Shown: positions 42,138 to 50,741, numbered from the stretch's first letter. The stretch: DNA of 64,000 nucleotides from Streptococcus cristatus (GCF_003943465.1 NZ_RJPR01000002.1:239032-303031); one strand, 5' to 3'. Translations and numbers: made by a program. Notes: a model not told the origin generated them from the letters alone.

Positions 42138-43341
42138 AGAAAGTAATAGAAAATTGACTACTACCAATATTTTATCAAAAAAAACTACAATTGCAGAAAA
42201 TCTTTCGGGAAATGATATAAAATATCTACGAAAAAAATATAATCTCACTCAAAAAGAATTAGCAGATGCACTCGGTCTTCAAAAATTTGGAGATAGAACC
42301 ATTAGACGTTGGGAAGCAGAAGAAACGCATCCTTCAAAACTTGAACAGTCCAGTATTCAGTCTTTTTTTAATTCTCTAAAGAATCCGCCTTTTATTATTA
42401 GTGAAAATCTTCCGTTCAAAATGATCGATCTTTTTGCTGGAATAGGTGGAACTAGATTAGGTTTCCAATTAACAAATGAAGTAGAAACTGTATTTACAAG
42501 TGAATGGGATAAATTTGCTCAAAAAACATACATTACTAATTTTGGAGACACTCCAGAAGGTGACATCACTCAGATTGATGAAAATACTATACCAGATCAT
42601 GATATACTCGTTGCTGGTTTTCCTTGTCAAGCTTTCTCCCAAGCAGGTAAACGTCTAGGATTTGAAGATACTCGTGGAACTTTATTTTTTGACGTTGCTA
42701 GAATAATAAAAGCTAAACGTCCAAAAGCTTTTTTACTTGAAAATGTCAAAAACCTAAAGACACATGATAAAGGTAAGACATACAAGATAATCATTTCAAC
42801 TCTTGAGAATTTAGGATATAGTACATCAACTGTACTTTTTAAGGCCAGAGATTTTGGTGTACCACAAAATAGAGAAAGGATTTATATAGTTGGATTTGAT
42901 AAGACTTGTGTAAATAATTTTAGTGAATTCCGTTTCCCTGAACCGTTTCATTTAGAAACTAAACTAGGAAATATTCTACAAACTGATGTTGATGAAAAGT
43001 ATACTATCTCCGATAAACTCTGGGAAGGACACCAAAGAAGGAAAGCTGAACATAAAACAAAAGGAAATGGATTCGGCTACTCACTATTTAATGCTGATAG
43101 TCCATATACAAATACACTTTCTGCTCGATACTACAAAGATGGAAGTGAAATATTAATAGAACAAAAAGGTAAAAACCCACGTAAAATTACTCCACGAGAA
43201 GCTGCTAGACTCCAAGGTTTCCCTGAAGAGTTTATAATTCCGGTTTCTGATACACAAGCCTACAAACAATTTGGAAATTCTGTCTGTGTACCAACAATTC
43301 ATGAAATTGCTAAACAAATACTAGCCGTCCTAAAAAAATAG
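42115..43341 (+). CDS. HTH-fused DNA (cytosine-5-)-methyltransferase of the restriction-modification system
   Basis: A 408-residue protein with an N-terminal Xre-type helix-turn-helix (about 32-70: LRKKYNLTQKELADALGL) joined to a C5 methylase. Motif I is MIDLFAGIGGTRLG, motif IV is AGFPCQAFSQAGKR with the catalytic Cys, motif VI is LLENVKN, motif VIII is PQNRERIY and motif IX-X is TPREAARLQGFP with QFGNS. From memory it corresponds to M.SpyI of the S. pyogenes mef(A) element, linked to SmaI-resistant DNA. No ATG is available before the HTH, so TTG (42115 or 42154) must start translation; the choice is uncertain. Confidence 0.88.
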   Translation: MTFDRHILESNRKLTTTNILSKKTTIAENLSGNDIKYLRKKYNLTQKELADALGLQKFGDRTIRRWEAEETHPSKLEQSSIQSFFNSLKNPPFIISENLPFKMIDLFAGIGGTRLGFQLTNEVETVFTSEWDKFAQKTYITNFGDTPEGDITQIDENTIPDHDILVAGFPCQAFSQAGKRLGFEDTRGTLFFDVARIIKAKRPKAFLLENVKNLKTHDKGKTYKIIISTLENLGYSTSTVLFKARDFGVPQNRERIYIVGFDKTCVNNFSEFRFPEPFHLETKLGNILQTDVDEKYTISDKLWEGHQRRKAEHKTKGNGFGYSLFNADSPYTNTLSARYYKDGSEILIEQKGKNPRKITPREAARLQGFPEEFIIPVSDTQAYKQFGNSVCVPTIHEIAKQILAVLKK

Positions 43342-43350
43342 TTAATATAT

Positions 43351-43382
43351 AAAGTCTATCAATTGAATTGATAGACTTTTTT
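43351..43382 (+). terminator. Terminator after the methylase gene
   Basis: A 14-bp stem (43351-43364 with 43366-43379) is followed by six T. Confidence 0.85.
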
Positions 43383-43390
43383 AATTCTAG

Positions 43391-43435
43391 TTGCAAAATA
43401 TAAATATTCTGATATAATTTTGTTGAGTTATAACT
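43391..43435 (+). promoter_or_regulatory. Promoter and likely auto-operator of the S24 repressor
   Basis: TTGCAA (43391-43396), 16 nt, TATAAT (43413-43418). The perfect palindrome AGTTATAACT (43426-43435) covers the start point, and CTAGTT (43387-43392) repeats its flank in inverse, as expected for self-repression. Confidence 0.65.
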
Positions 43436-43454
43436 AGACAAAAAGGAGGGGAAC

Positions 43455-44144
43455 ATGTTTTCTCACGGAAGATTAAAACAACGAAGACTTGAAATAAAGT
43501 TATCACAGACTGCAATCGCTAATCAATTAAATGTTCATCGTTCCGCTTACCATAATTGGGAAAACGGAAGAAACACACCTAATCAAAAAAACCTCACCGC
43601 TCTCGCTGCTATTCTTGATGTACCAGTCACTTATTTTGAATCTGAATACAATATCGTAAATAACTATCTTCAGTTATCTCCCGATAACCAGCTAAAGGCA
43701 GAGGAGTATGTTGAGGAACTTCTTCTTTCCCAACAAACTTCAAACGTCATTCCTCTCTTCTCAGTCCAAGTGCTATCAGATATCCAACTCTCAGCTGGTC
43801 TTGGAGAAGGATTCTTTGACGAGTTTGAAACTGAAACAATCTACTCTGATGAGGAACAATACGGTTACGACATTGCTGCTTGGATTGAGGGAGATTCTAT
43901 GGAGCCTGTATATAAGAGTGGAGAAGTCGCACTAATTCGTTCAAACGGTTTCGACTATGATGGTGCAGTCTATGCATTATCATGGAATGACTCAGTCTAT
44001 ATCAAAAAACTCTACCGTGATGAGGATGGATTTAGAATGGTATCCTTGAATAAGGACTATCCAGAGAAGTTCATCCCTTACGAGGATGAACCTAGAATTG
44101 TTGGTCTAGTTGTAGGTCACTTTATGCCTGTCGAGGGAGTATAG
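43455..44144 (+). CDS. LexA/HdiR-like self-cleaving repressor (HTH plus S24 peptidase)
   Basis: A 229-residue repressor. The N-terminal Xre HTH spans 1-60 (LSQTAIANQLNVHRSAYHNW). The C-terminal S24 domain shows an Ala114-Gly115 cleavage site in LSAGLGEG, nucleophile Ser148 in EGDSMEP and the general-base lysine at 184-185. RecA-stimulated self-cleavage after DNA damage would lift repression of its own operon and of the UmuC genes downstream, and perhaps of the prophage. Start by AAGGAGGGG. Confidence 0.9.
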   Translation: MFSHGRLKQRRLEIKLSQTAIANQLNVHRSAYHNWENGRNTPNQKNLTALAAILDVPVTYFESEYNIVNNYLQLSPDNQLKAEEYVEELLLSQQTSNVIPLFSVQVLSDIQLSAGLGEGFFDEFETETIYSDEEQYGYDIAAWIEGDSMEPVYKSGEVALIRSNGFDYDGAVYALSWNDSVYIKKLYRDEDGFRMVSLNKDYPEKFIPYEDEPRIVGLVVGHFMPVEGV

Positions 44145-44146
44145 TC

Positions 44147-44374
44147 ATGAAGCTAAAGGATATTTTAGAACTTGGGACGTATGGTTTCAATCCGAACTGT
44201 AAAGTTGAAATATTCTGTATGGACAACTTTGAAGAGCGGCTAGAGAATGAAGGATTCGATGAAATTCTTATTCCTCAAAATGATGATGCAAAAATCTATC
44301 CTTACGCTTTTTTGATAGAGGATTCTATTTTGATTGCTATGACCGAGGTGGATGACGATATCAATGAATGTTAA
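44147..44374 (+). CDS. Small hypothetical protein in SOS operon
   Basis: A 75-residue acidic protein (MKLKDILELGTYGFNPNCKV start) often seen between the repressor and umuC-like genes in streptococcal elements. It lies 2 nt after the repressor stop, so it is probably co-translated. Function unknown. Confidence 0.65.
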   Translation: MKLKDILELGTYGFNPNCKVEIFCMDNFEERLENEGFDEILIPQNDDAKIYPYAFLIEDSILIAMTEVDDDINEC

Positions 44375-44492
44375 AGAAATGATTTACATCAAAGACGAAC
44401 GTATTATCTTCACCCCTGACAAATTTGAATACGACATCACTGACTACATCGGAGAACTTATCGAAGAGCTAGAGAAACTAAAAAGGAGATAA
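44364..44492 (+). CDS. Small hypothetical protein before umuC
   Basis: A 42-residue ORF (MNVKEMIYIKDERIIFTPDK start, then an acidic helix ending EKLKRR). The ATG at 44364 has GAGGTGG 12 nt upstream; an ATG at 44352 abuts that site. It overlaps the preceding gene by 11 nt and ends 4 nt before umuC. Function unknown. Confidence 0.6.
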   Translation: MNVKEMIYIKDERIIFTPDKFEYDITDYIGELIEELEKLKRR

Positions 44493-44496
44493 TCCT

Positions 44497-45912
44497 ATGG
44501 GCTATATCGACTATTCTATTGAACCTCAAAGTGACATAGCCTTCCTCGATATGAAGTCCTTCTACGCTTCTGTAGAATGTGTGGATAGAGGTTTACATCC
44601 ACTCTACACATCACTGTGCGTCATGAGCCGTGCAGACAACTCGGCAGGATTGATTCTCGCTTCTTCTCCAATGTTTAAAAAAGTATTCGGTAAAGCAAAT
44701 GTAGGTCGTTCCTACGACTTGCCATTTGATATAAACACTCGAAAATTCAGCTATCAGAATGCGTGGAAACAAGGTCTTGAGGTAACACCGAAGTATAAAT
44801 CTTTCATCGAACACTGGGCAAAGCGTACACTCATCGTTCCTCCGCGAATGGACAGATATATTGAGAAGAATCTAGAGATTCAGCATATATTTCAAGACTA
44901 TGCTGCTCCAGATGACATTCTCCCCTATTCAATCGATGAAGGCTTTATTGACCTTACTAGCTCACTTTCTTACTTTATTTCTGATAAGTCAATGTCAAGG
45001 AAAGATAAGTTAGATAATGTTTCGGCTATGATTCAGAGAGATATTTACAGTAAAACAGGTATTATCTCAACTGTTGGAATGAGTAATTCCAATCCTCTTC
45101 TAGCTAAACTAGCTCTAGATAATGAAGCTAAAAAAACTGCTACAATGAGAGCGAACTGGTCATACGAAGATGTAGAAACCAAGGTATGGGCCATTCCAAA
45201 ACTAACAGACTTTTGGGGGATTGGTAGTAAAACCGAGATTCATTTACAAAAACTTGGTATTCATTCAATCAAAGAACTAGCCAACTTCAATCCTGATATT
45301 CTCAAAAAAGAATTCGGCAAAGTTGGTGTTCAGCTATGGTTTCACGCAAACGGTGTTGATGAGAGCAACGTCCATGAACCCTATAAACCAAAATCACGAG
45401 GATTGGGTAACTCACAAGTACTTCCTAGAGATTACAGAACCCAAAGAGAAATTGAAATCGTATTAGCTGAAATGGCTGACCAGGTTGCTAACCGTCTTCG
45501 CTCGGCACATAAAAAAGCTACTGTCGTTTCTATTCATATTGGCTATTCTAGAACTGAGATGAAAAAATCAATTAATGCTCAGAAAAAAATTGACCCAGCA
45601 AATCTTCCAAAAACAATGGTTGGTCATGTACTTGAATTATTCCGAAAGAAATACACCTCTGGTGCAGTGAGGCAAATCGGTGTGTCTTATGGTGGCTTTG
45701 TAGATGAAAACTTTACTCTACTGTCACTTTTTGATGATGTAGAACAAATTGAAAAAGAAAATAGACTTCAGACAGCAATTGATGTTGTCAGAGAACAGTT
45801 TGGCTTTTTAGCTATTCAAAAAGGAACCGTCCTAACCGAAGGTTCCAGAAATATTGAACGTAGTAAACTTATCGGCGGTCATTCCGCTGGTGGATTGGAG
45901 GGATTAAAATGA
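44497..45912 (+). CDS. UmuC/DinB-like Y-family DNA polymerase
   Basis: A full-length 471-residue translesion polymerase. Catalytic residues are Asp18 (FLDMKSFYASVE) and Asp147-Glu148 (YSIDEGF). The HhH and little-finger regions follow, and a C-terminal tail of about 60 residues (ending GGHSAGGLEGLK) may bind the clamp. It is under the S24 repressor, so it should be SOS-induced and mutagenic. From memory, a cut-off form is described as orf6 at the end of Tn1207.1; here it is complete. Confidence 0.9.
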   Translation: MGYIDYSIEPQSDIAFLDMKSFYASVECVDRGLHPLYTSLCVMSRADNSAGLILASSPMFKKVFGKANVGRSYDLPFDINTRKFSYQNAWKQGLEVTPKYKSFIEHWAKRTLIVPPRMDRYIEKNLEIQHIFQDYAAPDDILPYSIDEGFIDLTSSLSYFISDKSMSRKDKLDNVSAMIQRDIYSKTGIISTVGMSNSNPLLAKLALDNEAKKTATMRANWSYEDVETKVWAIPKLTDFWGIGSKTEIHLQKLGIHSIKELANFNPDILKKEFGKVGVQLWFHANGVDESNVHEPYKPKSRGLGNSQVLPRDYRTQREIEIVLAEMADQVANRLRSAHKKATVVSIHIGYSRTEMKKSINAQKKIDPANLPKTMVGHVLELFRKKYTSGAVRQIGVSYGGFVDENFTLLSLFDDVEQIEKENRLQTAIDVVREQFGFLAIQKGTVLTEGSRNIERSKLIGGHSAGGLEGLK

Positions 45913-46277
45913 TTGATCGTTCATACTTGCCATTTCAGTCAGCAAGAGAGTACCAGGATACTAAGATGCAAAAATGGATGGGCTTTTTCCTATCTGAGCA
46001 TACATCAGCACTCACTGACGATGCAAACAAAGTAACGTATATGTCAGATTTGTCACTGGAGAAGAAATTATTACTCCTCAGTCAGGTGTATGCTGGGCAA
46101 CTGAACACGCGCATTCATGTTGTTAAAAAAAACAATCAAGTTTCCTATACTGGAACAATACCAAGTCTGACCAAAGATTTCATTTTGATAAAAACTACAA
46201 CAGGTCACATTAATTTGAAATTGAAAGACATTGTTAGTATTGAACTTGTAGAGGAGGTGCTCTATGAATCAGCTTGA
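45909..46277 (+). CDS. YolD-like protein
   Basis: A 122-residue YolD-like protein, a usual partner of UmuC in Bacillota. It has the N-terminal DTKMQKWMGFFLSEHTSAL motif and a C-terminal Sm-like beta domain. It overlaps umuC by 4 nt. A role in regulating the polymerase is inferred from the family's genomic linkage. Confidence 0.8.
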   Translation: MIDRSYLPFQSAREYQDTKMQKWMGFFLSEHTSALTDDANKVTYMSDLSLEKKLLLLSQVYAGQLNTRIHVVKKNNQVSYTGTIPSLTKDFILIKTTTGHINLKLKDIVSIELVEEVLYESA

Positions 46278-46563
46278 ATTTCAGCGTAATCACCTGCAAA
46301 TGGACTATTACAGCGAGAGCTACCAAGATTTTGAACGTGACTTCTACCGCTACTCCAACATGAATATTCCATTGACCTTCCTGACCGATGATATCCTCAA
46401 AACAATGGCGACTTCACGTAAGAATTACTTTGTCCTCAATAAGGAAAAGTCCAGAGATAACCGCGATCACTTCTTCATATTTGAAGTAAGAACCTTAGAA
46501 GAGAATCCACTAATCTATCATTATACATATAAGAAAACTACAACATATTTAGCAGAAAAATAG
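46264..46563 (+). CDS. DUF5960 family protein
   Basis: A 99-residue protein (MNQLEFQRNHLQMDYYSES start, LTFLTDDILKTMATS middle). It occurs with YolD and UmuC in streptococcal elements; function unknown. It overlaps YolD by 14 nt and is followed by a terminator. Confidence 0.75.
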   Translation: MNQLEFQRNHLQMDYYSESYQDFERDFYRYSNMNIPLTFLTDDILKTMATSRKNYFVLNKEKSRDNRDHFFIFEVRTLEENPLIYHYTYKKTTTYLAEK

Positions 46564-46592
46564 GAGCAGTTCGATTTACTGTTCCTATTTTT
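46556..46592 (+). terminator. Terminator of the umuC operon
   Basis: AAAAATAGGA-CAGT arms (46556-46570) pair with ACTG-TCCTATTTTT (46578-46592), ending in five T; it overlaps the DUF5960 stop. Confidence 0.8.
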
Positions 46593-46680
46593 AATCTTCA
46601 TAAAATCTCAAGTCTTTATACTCTTTAACAATGGAGTCGCCAGCCAGAACAGACTATACTGACCAGCGACTACCTAAAAT

Positions 46681-48144
46681 TTAATGTTTCAGCTTAATTT
46701 TCTTATCTCTAATTTCATAAACTACATCAGCTACATTTTCGAGTAATCGTTTATCGTGGGTGATAAACACGATAGTTCCGGTGTACTCCTTCATTAGTAT
46801 TTCCAAAGCCTCTAAACTTGGTATGTCAAGGAAGTTACTGGGTTCATCCATTATTAGGATGTTATATCTACCCATGAGCATTTTAGCAAGCAACAATTTT
46901 ATAATTTCTCCACCGCTTAAAACAGATAAGCTTTTTCCAATATCGTTCTGTTTGAACCCCATAGATGCTAGCACAGAACGAATTTCTGATATATTGTAAT
47001 CACAATCCTTCTGCATAAACTCCATAACATTCTGATTACTGTTGTACTTGTAACCATTCTGTGCAAAGTAACCTATTTTTGCCTTAGGTGAAATAGAAAT
47101 TCCTTCTTCATGGTTTAAGATCATTTGGATTAAAGTTGTTTTTCCGGTTCCATTACCACCCGTTAATGCCACTTTTGCTCCTAGCGGAATTTGAAAAGAT
47201 GCATTTTCAAACAGTGCCTTATCCCCAAATACTTTATTAATTTCCGCACCGACTATAGGGTATGGATTATGGAGCTCCAATGCTTTACTTTGCCTGAAAC
47301 GAATTCTGCGAATGCCTTCCGGAGCTTCTACTTTTCCTAATGCCGCAATCCTGTTCTCTAGGGATTTAGCGGCATTATGCATCTTTTTTTCCTTACTTCC
47401 TATTGATTTTTGATGAGCTAAACGCCCTCCGCCTTCAGTACTTTTTTTCTTTGAAGAACCTTTTGCCTTCTGTTCTATTTTACGAGCCTGTTTTCGCTTT
47501 TCCTCCGCAGCCCTTTCCAATCGAGCACGTTCCGCAATAAATTGTTCGTATTCTGCAGCTTGTCTCTTACGTTCTTCCTCTTTCTGACGAAGATAATCAG
47601 AATAGTTTCCCCAATACTCAGTGATTTTGCCATCTTTCAGTTCCCATATTTTATCTACTATTTCATCAAGAAAATAGCGGTCATGGCTAATAACTAACAG
47701 TGCACCTGTAAAATATTTTAGCTGTCCTATTAGAAAATCAATTCCTTCACGGTCTAAATGGCTCGTAGGTTCATCCGCTAAAATACCATGAACCTGTGCC
47801 GATAAGGCCTGTGCTATTTTAAGCCTTGTTTCTTCACCACCGCTCATGGTCTGTATATTTAATTGCTCAACACCTAGCTTGCCTACAAGCGCAAAATCTT
47901 TTTCCTCCTGCAGAGTTACTTCGTCCAACTGGGGAATATAGGCAAGTTCACCCAGATGATTCATTTTACATCCTGGGGGAATTAATTCTCCTAAAAGTAC
48001 CTTGAATAAAGTGCTTTTTCCTGCACCATTTGCTCCTACTAAACCAATACGGTCATAATCATATACTTCTAATTCATTTATATCTAAAACATCGTGTCCT
48101 TTGAATTCCACACTAATGTCTTTTGCTTTTAATATTAATTCCAT
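46681..48144 (-). CDS. msr(D): ABC-F ribosomal protection protein Msr(D)
   Basis: A 487-residue ABC-F ATPase that displaces macrolides from the ribosome. It has two Walker A motifs (GANGAGKST at 37-45 and GGNGTGKTT in the second half), two signature motifs ([18 protein letters not shown]), a long charged linker between the domains, and no membrane segments. It follows mef(A) and is controlled by the MYLIFM leader and attenuator at 48195-48243. Length and sequence match Msr(D) as I remember it. Confidence 0.96.
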   Translation of the reverse strand: MELILKAKDISVEFKGHDVLDINELEVYDYDRIGLVGANGAGKSTLFKVLLGELIPPGCKMNHLGELAYIPQLDEVTLQEEKDFALVGKLGVEQLNIQTMSGGEETRLKIAQALSAQVHGILADEPTSHLDREGIDFLIGQLKYFTGALLVISHDRYFLDEIVDKIWELKDGKITEYWGNYSDYLRQKEEERKRQAAEYEQFIAERARLERAAEEKRKQARKIEQKAKGSSKKKSTEGGGRLAHQKSIGSKEKKMHNAAKSLENRIAALGKVEAPEGIRRIRFRQSKALELHNPYPIVGAEINKVFGDKALFENASFQIPLGAKVALTGGNGTGKTTLIQMILNHEEGISISPKAKIGYFAQNGYKYNSNQNVMEFMQKDCDYNISEIRSVLASMGFKQNDIGKSLSVLSGGEIIKLLLAKMLMGRYNILIMDEPSNFLDIPSLEALEILMKEYTGTIVFITHDKRLLENVADVVYEIRDKKIKLKH

Positions 48145-48194
48145 AACATTTCCTCCTGTCTATAATCGCATGCTTTCATTTGCTTGTACGCAGG

Positions 48195-48217
48195 AAAAAC
48201 CCTGCGATTTTAGCAGG
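48195..48217 (-). terminator. msr(D) attenuator
   Basis: CCTGC/GCAGG arms (48213-48217 and 48201-48205) followed by five U form a terminator. The same GCAGG can instead pair with CCTGCG at 48189-48194, giving two exclusive structures. The leader ORF lies just upstream. Confidence 0.75.
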
Positions 48218-48222
48218 AAGAA

Positions 48223-48243
48223 TTACATGAAAATAAGATACAT
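48223..48243 (-). CDS. msr(D) leader peptide MYLIFM
   Basis: A seven-codon ORF (ATG to TAA) encoding MYLIFM with GGAGGG 6 nt upstream. This is the known MsrDL sequence at which erythromycin stalls the ribosome, so that the attenuator is released and msr(D) is transcribed. Confidence 0.9.
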   Translation of the reverse strand: MYLIFM

Positions 48244-48263
48244 AAATATCCCTCCAATATTGT

Positions 48264-49481
48264 TTATTTTAAATCTAATTTTCTAATCTCATTTATCATT
48301 GGGCAAACTATTGCAATGCAAATAATTAAAGTACCTGATAGTAAAAACCAATGATTTACACCGATTCTATCAGCAAAGAGTGCAGAAAGAATTAATCCAA
48401 TTGGCATAGCAAGAGACATGATACTTCCAGTTAAAGAAAATACACGTCCTAAATATTCAGGCTTAATTTTCTCCTGAAAAAGAGCTGTTTGCACACCGCT
48501 GTAAAACGGAACAGAAAGCCCCATTATTGCACAGCAGACTACAAAAATGAAAAATCCACTTTGGGGAAGTAATCCTGAAATGGTTAAGCTTATCCCCATC
48601 ATAAAAATGGATGCCGTTATTAATAAGATTCGCTTTTGGTAATTCCCAAATAACCCTAATAATAGACCCCCTATCAACATTCCAGATGCAAAGGAAATTT
48701 CCGTAATAGAAATATGCACAGGTGTTCCATTAAAGTAATCCATGCTAATTAAAGGGAATAGTGCATTAATTGGCATATAAACAAACATATATAATGTTCC
48801 AACGAGTAATAAAGCAAATAATCCTTTATTTTGCCGTAGTACAGCCATTCCTTCTTTCATTTCTCTTATGAAATTTGGGTCCAAACTTTGCACGCGATCA
48901 CCCAGCTTAGGAATACGTACAATTGCTACCGTAATAGATGCAATCACAGCACCCAATACATCGATGGCAATAATAGCATTTAGTTCCCAAACGGAGTATA
49001 AGAGTGCTGCAACCGCCGGACTAACAATATAGCTTATAGACTGCAAAGACTGACTATAGCCTGCACATTTCGTAAGCTGTTCTTCTGGTACTAAAAATGG
49101 CGTAACCGCATTGAGAGCCGGGGTGTGAAAAGCTGTTCCAATGCTACGGATAAACAATACTATCATAACCATCCAGACAGGTAGCTCCATATAGAATGCA
49201 ACAATAGTAAGCACCGAACCAGCTGCTGCGATAATTAAATCAGCACCAATCATTATCTTCTTCCTATCATGACGATCCACTAGCACACCAATTGCAGGTC
49301 CAAAGACCGCATAGGGTAAAAAACCTAATAGTGAAGCCATAGACAAGACCATCGCGGATCCAGTTTTTTCTGTAAGGTAAAAAATAATCGCCATTTGCAA
49401 GATGGCACTAGTGATTAATGATACTGCTTGCCCTGCCCATATTGTATAAAACTTAAGTTTCCAATTGTTGTATTTTTCCAT
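48264..49481 (-). CDS. mef(A): Macrolide efflux protein Mef(A)
   Basis: A 405-residue major facilitator with 12 hydrophobic segments that exports 14- and 15-membered macrolides by proton antiport. The N-terminal MEKYNNWKLKFYTIWAGQAV and the motif A loop VDRHDRKKIM are as in Mef proteins. Mef(A) and Mef(E) are about 90 percent identical and cannot be separated safely by eye; the phage-like carrier argues for mef(A). It is expressed from the leader promoter at 49833-49861. Confidence 0.95.
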   Translation of the reverse strand: MEKYNNWKLKFYTIWAGQAVSLITSAILQMAIIFYLTEKTGSAMVLSMASLLGFLPYAVFGPAIGVLVDRHDRKKIMIGADLIIAAAGSVLTIVAFYMELPVWMVMIVLFIRSIGTAFHTPALNAVTPFLVPEEQLTKCAGYSQSLQSISYIVSPAVAALLYSVWELNAIIAIDVLGAVIASITVAIVRIPKLGDRVQSLDPNFIREMKEGMAVLRQNKGLFALLLVGTLYMFVYMPINALFPLISMDYFNGTPVHISITEISFASGMLIGGLLLGLFGNYQKRILLITASIFMMGISLTISGLLPQSGFFIFVVCCAIMGLSVPFYSGVQTALFQEKIKPEYLGRVFSLTGSIMSLAMPIGLILSALFADRIGVNHWFLLSGTLIICIAIVCPMINEIRKLDLK

Positions 49482-49543
49482 TTATATTATCTCCTGCATA
49501 TTATTTTGCTTAAATTTCTATTTTGAATAGCATTATAGGCAAT

Positions 49544-49587
49544 AAAAAAATGCAGGCCTAAATCCACAATGTGGCTTTTGGTCTGCA
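49544..49587 (-). terminator. mef(A) upstream attenuator/terminator
   Basis: TGCAG/CTGCA outer arms (49583-49587 and 49551-49555) enclose a CCACA/TGTGG inner hairpin and are followed by seven U. It lies between the leader ORF and the mef(A) start. Confidence 0.7.
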
Positions 49588-49620
49588 TACATACAATTTG
49601 GAAACATTCATATTAAAGAC

Positions 49621-49664
49621 ATAGTTAAATAAAGGTATAGTTAAATAAAGGTATAGTTAAATAA
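49621..49664. repeat. 16-bp tandem repeat in the mef leader
   Basis: ATAGTTAAATAAAGGT repeats twice exactly (49621-49636, 49637-49652) and once in part (49653-49664). It lies in the untranslated leader between the leader ORF and the attenuator. Confidence 0.75.
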
Positions 49665-49765
49665 CCAATATCCTCACCGTAACTAATGAATGCTCAATAT
49701 CGTATAAATAAGCACAACAAAAAAGCCTATCATCGGGTATAGATTCTGCTTTTCTTATTGCCAGC

Positions 49766-49792
49766 TTATCTTAAACGCATTGAGGCTGTCAT
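49766..49792 (-). CDS. mef(A) leader peptide MTASMRLR
   Basis: A nine-codon ORF with GGAGGAA (49801-49807) upstream. MTASMRLR is the known macrolide-sensing leader of mef operons: stalling on it changes RNA folding and lets transcription reach mef(A). Confidence 0.88.
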   Translation of the reverse strand: MTASMRLR

Positions 49793-49832
49793 AGTTTCGG
49801 TTCCTCCTAAATTCTTATTTGGATTATCATAT

Positions 49833-49861
49833 ATTTTAACATAATAAGTCATTTTAAGCAA
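49833..49861 (-). promoter_or_regulatory. Promoter of the mef(A)-msr(D) operon
   Basis: TTGCTT (49856-49861), 17 nt, TAAAAT (49833-49838) on the minus strand; the start point is expected near 49826, some 35 nt before the leader ORF. Confidence 0.7.
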
Positions 49862-49884
49862 CTTATAAATTAAAAAAATCCATT

Positions 49885-49922
49885 AAAAACCGCCAAAGGG
49901 GGTTAGCCCTTAAATTGCGGTT
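49885..49922 (-). terminator. Terminator after recombinase remnant
   Basis: AACCGC/GCGGTT outer arms with AAGGG/CCCTT inner arms, followed by U residues. It closes the recombinase debris and precedes the mef promoter. Confidence 0.7.
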
Positions 49923-49928
49923 AATATT

Positions 49929-50000
49929 CTATATCTCTTCGTCAATCTCAATCCCTGACTTGAATTCAACGGTGAGCTTATCTTCATATAATTTTTTTAC
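49929..50000 (-). pseudogene. 3' remnant of a serine recombinase gene
   Basis: The last 20-odd codons (KLYEDKLTVEFKSGIEIDEE) match the C-terminus of Tn-type serine recombinases. Nothing else of that gene remains upstream, where a DUF1643 fragment is joined instead. Confidence 0.55.
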
Positions 50001-50201
50001 TAGCATTTAGAATTCGGTTGATTGTACGATCGCTATAGTCCTCATTAGCTGCTGAGGGATTCATACATATAGCCACGAGTGGATTCGTTCCTAAGCATCC
50101 CAGTAGGAATCTACGGTAGGCATTATATTTTTCAGGAATACATAGATTAGGTCTTCTCCCAAAGGATAGGCTAGTCTGACTTTTGTAACTTTATCGTTCA
50201 T
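50001..50201 (-). pseudogene. Broken DUF1643-like gene (orf3 of the mef module)
   Basis: From the ATG at 50201 (TAGGAGG site) 36 codons read MNDKVTKVRLAYPLGEDLIY and so on, to a TAG at 50091. In a shifted frame the text continues as CLGTNPLVAICMNPSAANED and DYSDRTINRILNAS, which has the NPS-A-D-x-T pattern of DUF1643. The gene is therefore frameshifted and cut off at about 50000, where recombinase sequence begins. Confidence 0.6.
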
Positions 50202-50310
50202 AGAGTTACCTCCTACAGTATATTTTAACATGAACCCCCTTGCAAGGATATGAAAATGGCAGGAATACAATAGTTGTACTCCTACCAATAATTTTTATCT
50301 TCGTTCCTTA

Positions 50311-50727
50311 CTATCTATTGTCGTTTTTACGAAAATCAGATAGTTCATCAAAGTCCTTCAATTCAAAAACAAAAGCTTTATCTTCAGGAATGTGAATCCC
50401 CTCTACTCTATAACGCTTATCAGATTTCCATTCACTCATGATTGTTAAGAGTGTTTCTTTTAAAGTTTTATGACCTACCTGAACAATACCTTTTTGCTCC
50501 CCAACAGGTTTTGAAAAAGAAAATACTCCCCTAGTTTTTGCACGACAAACTTGTATACCCATTACCTTTGTATCCTTATTAAAGGCAACCAGTACATGTG
50601 CTGGGTATTCTAAAGCTTGGACAATTCCTTTACTAAATGTAACAAAGTTCTTGTTCACCGTCATGCTATAATCTGATGAGTAACGTTCAACATTAACAAC
50701 TTCAAGATTAAAATCTTTAAAACGCAT
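50311..50727 (-). CDS. Conserved hypothetical protein beside serine recombinase (orf2)
   Basis: A 138-residue basic protein (MRFKDFNLEVVNVERYSSDY start). It has no recognisable catalytic motif. Its gene lies 14 nt after the recombinase, as orf2 in Tn1207.1-type modules, so an accessory role in recombination is possible. Confidence 0.6.
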   Translation of the reverse strand: MRFKDFNLEVVNVERYSSDYSMTVNKNFVTFSKGIVQALEYPAHVLVAFNKDTKVMGIQVCRAKTRGVFSFSKPVGEQKGIVQVGHKTLKETLLTIMSEWKSDKRYRVEGIHIPEDKAFVFELKDFDELSDFRKNDNR

Positions 50728-50741
50728 AATTTACCTCTTTC

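Noticed and set aside
46681..49481. mef-msr read as an independent transposon with a transposase
   Set aside because: No transposase or terminal inverted repeats were seen around it; only serine recombinase genes and debris are nearby.
49621..49664. Tandem repeats considered as replication iterons
   Set aside because: They lie within the transcribed mef leader, with no replication gene near; a leader repeat is simpler.
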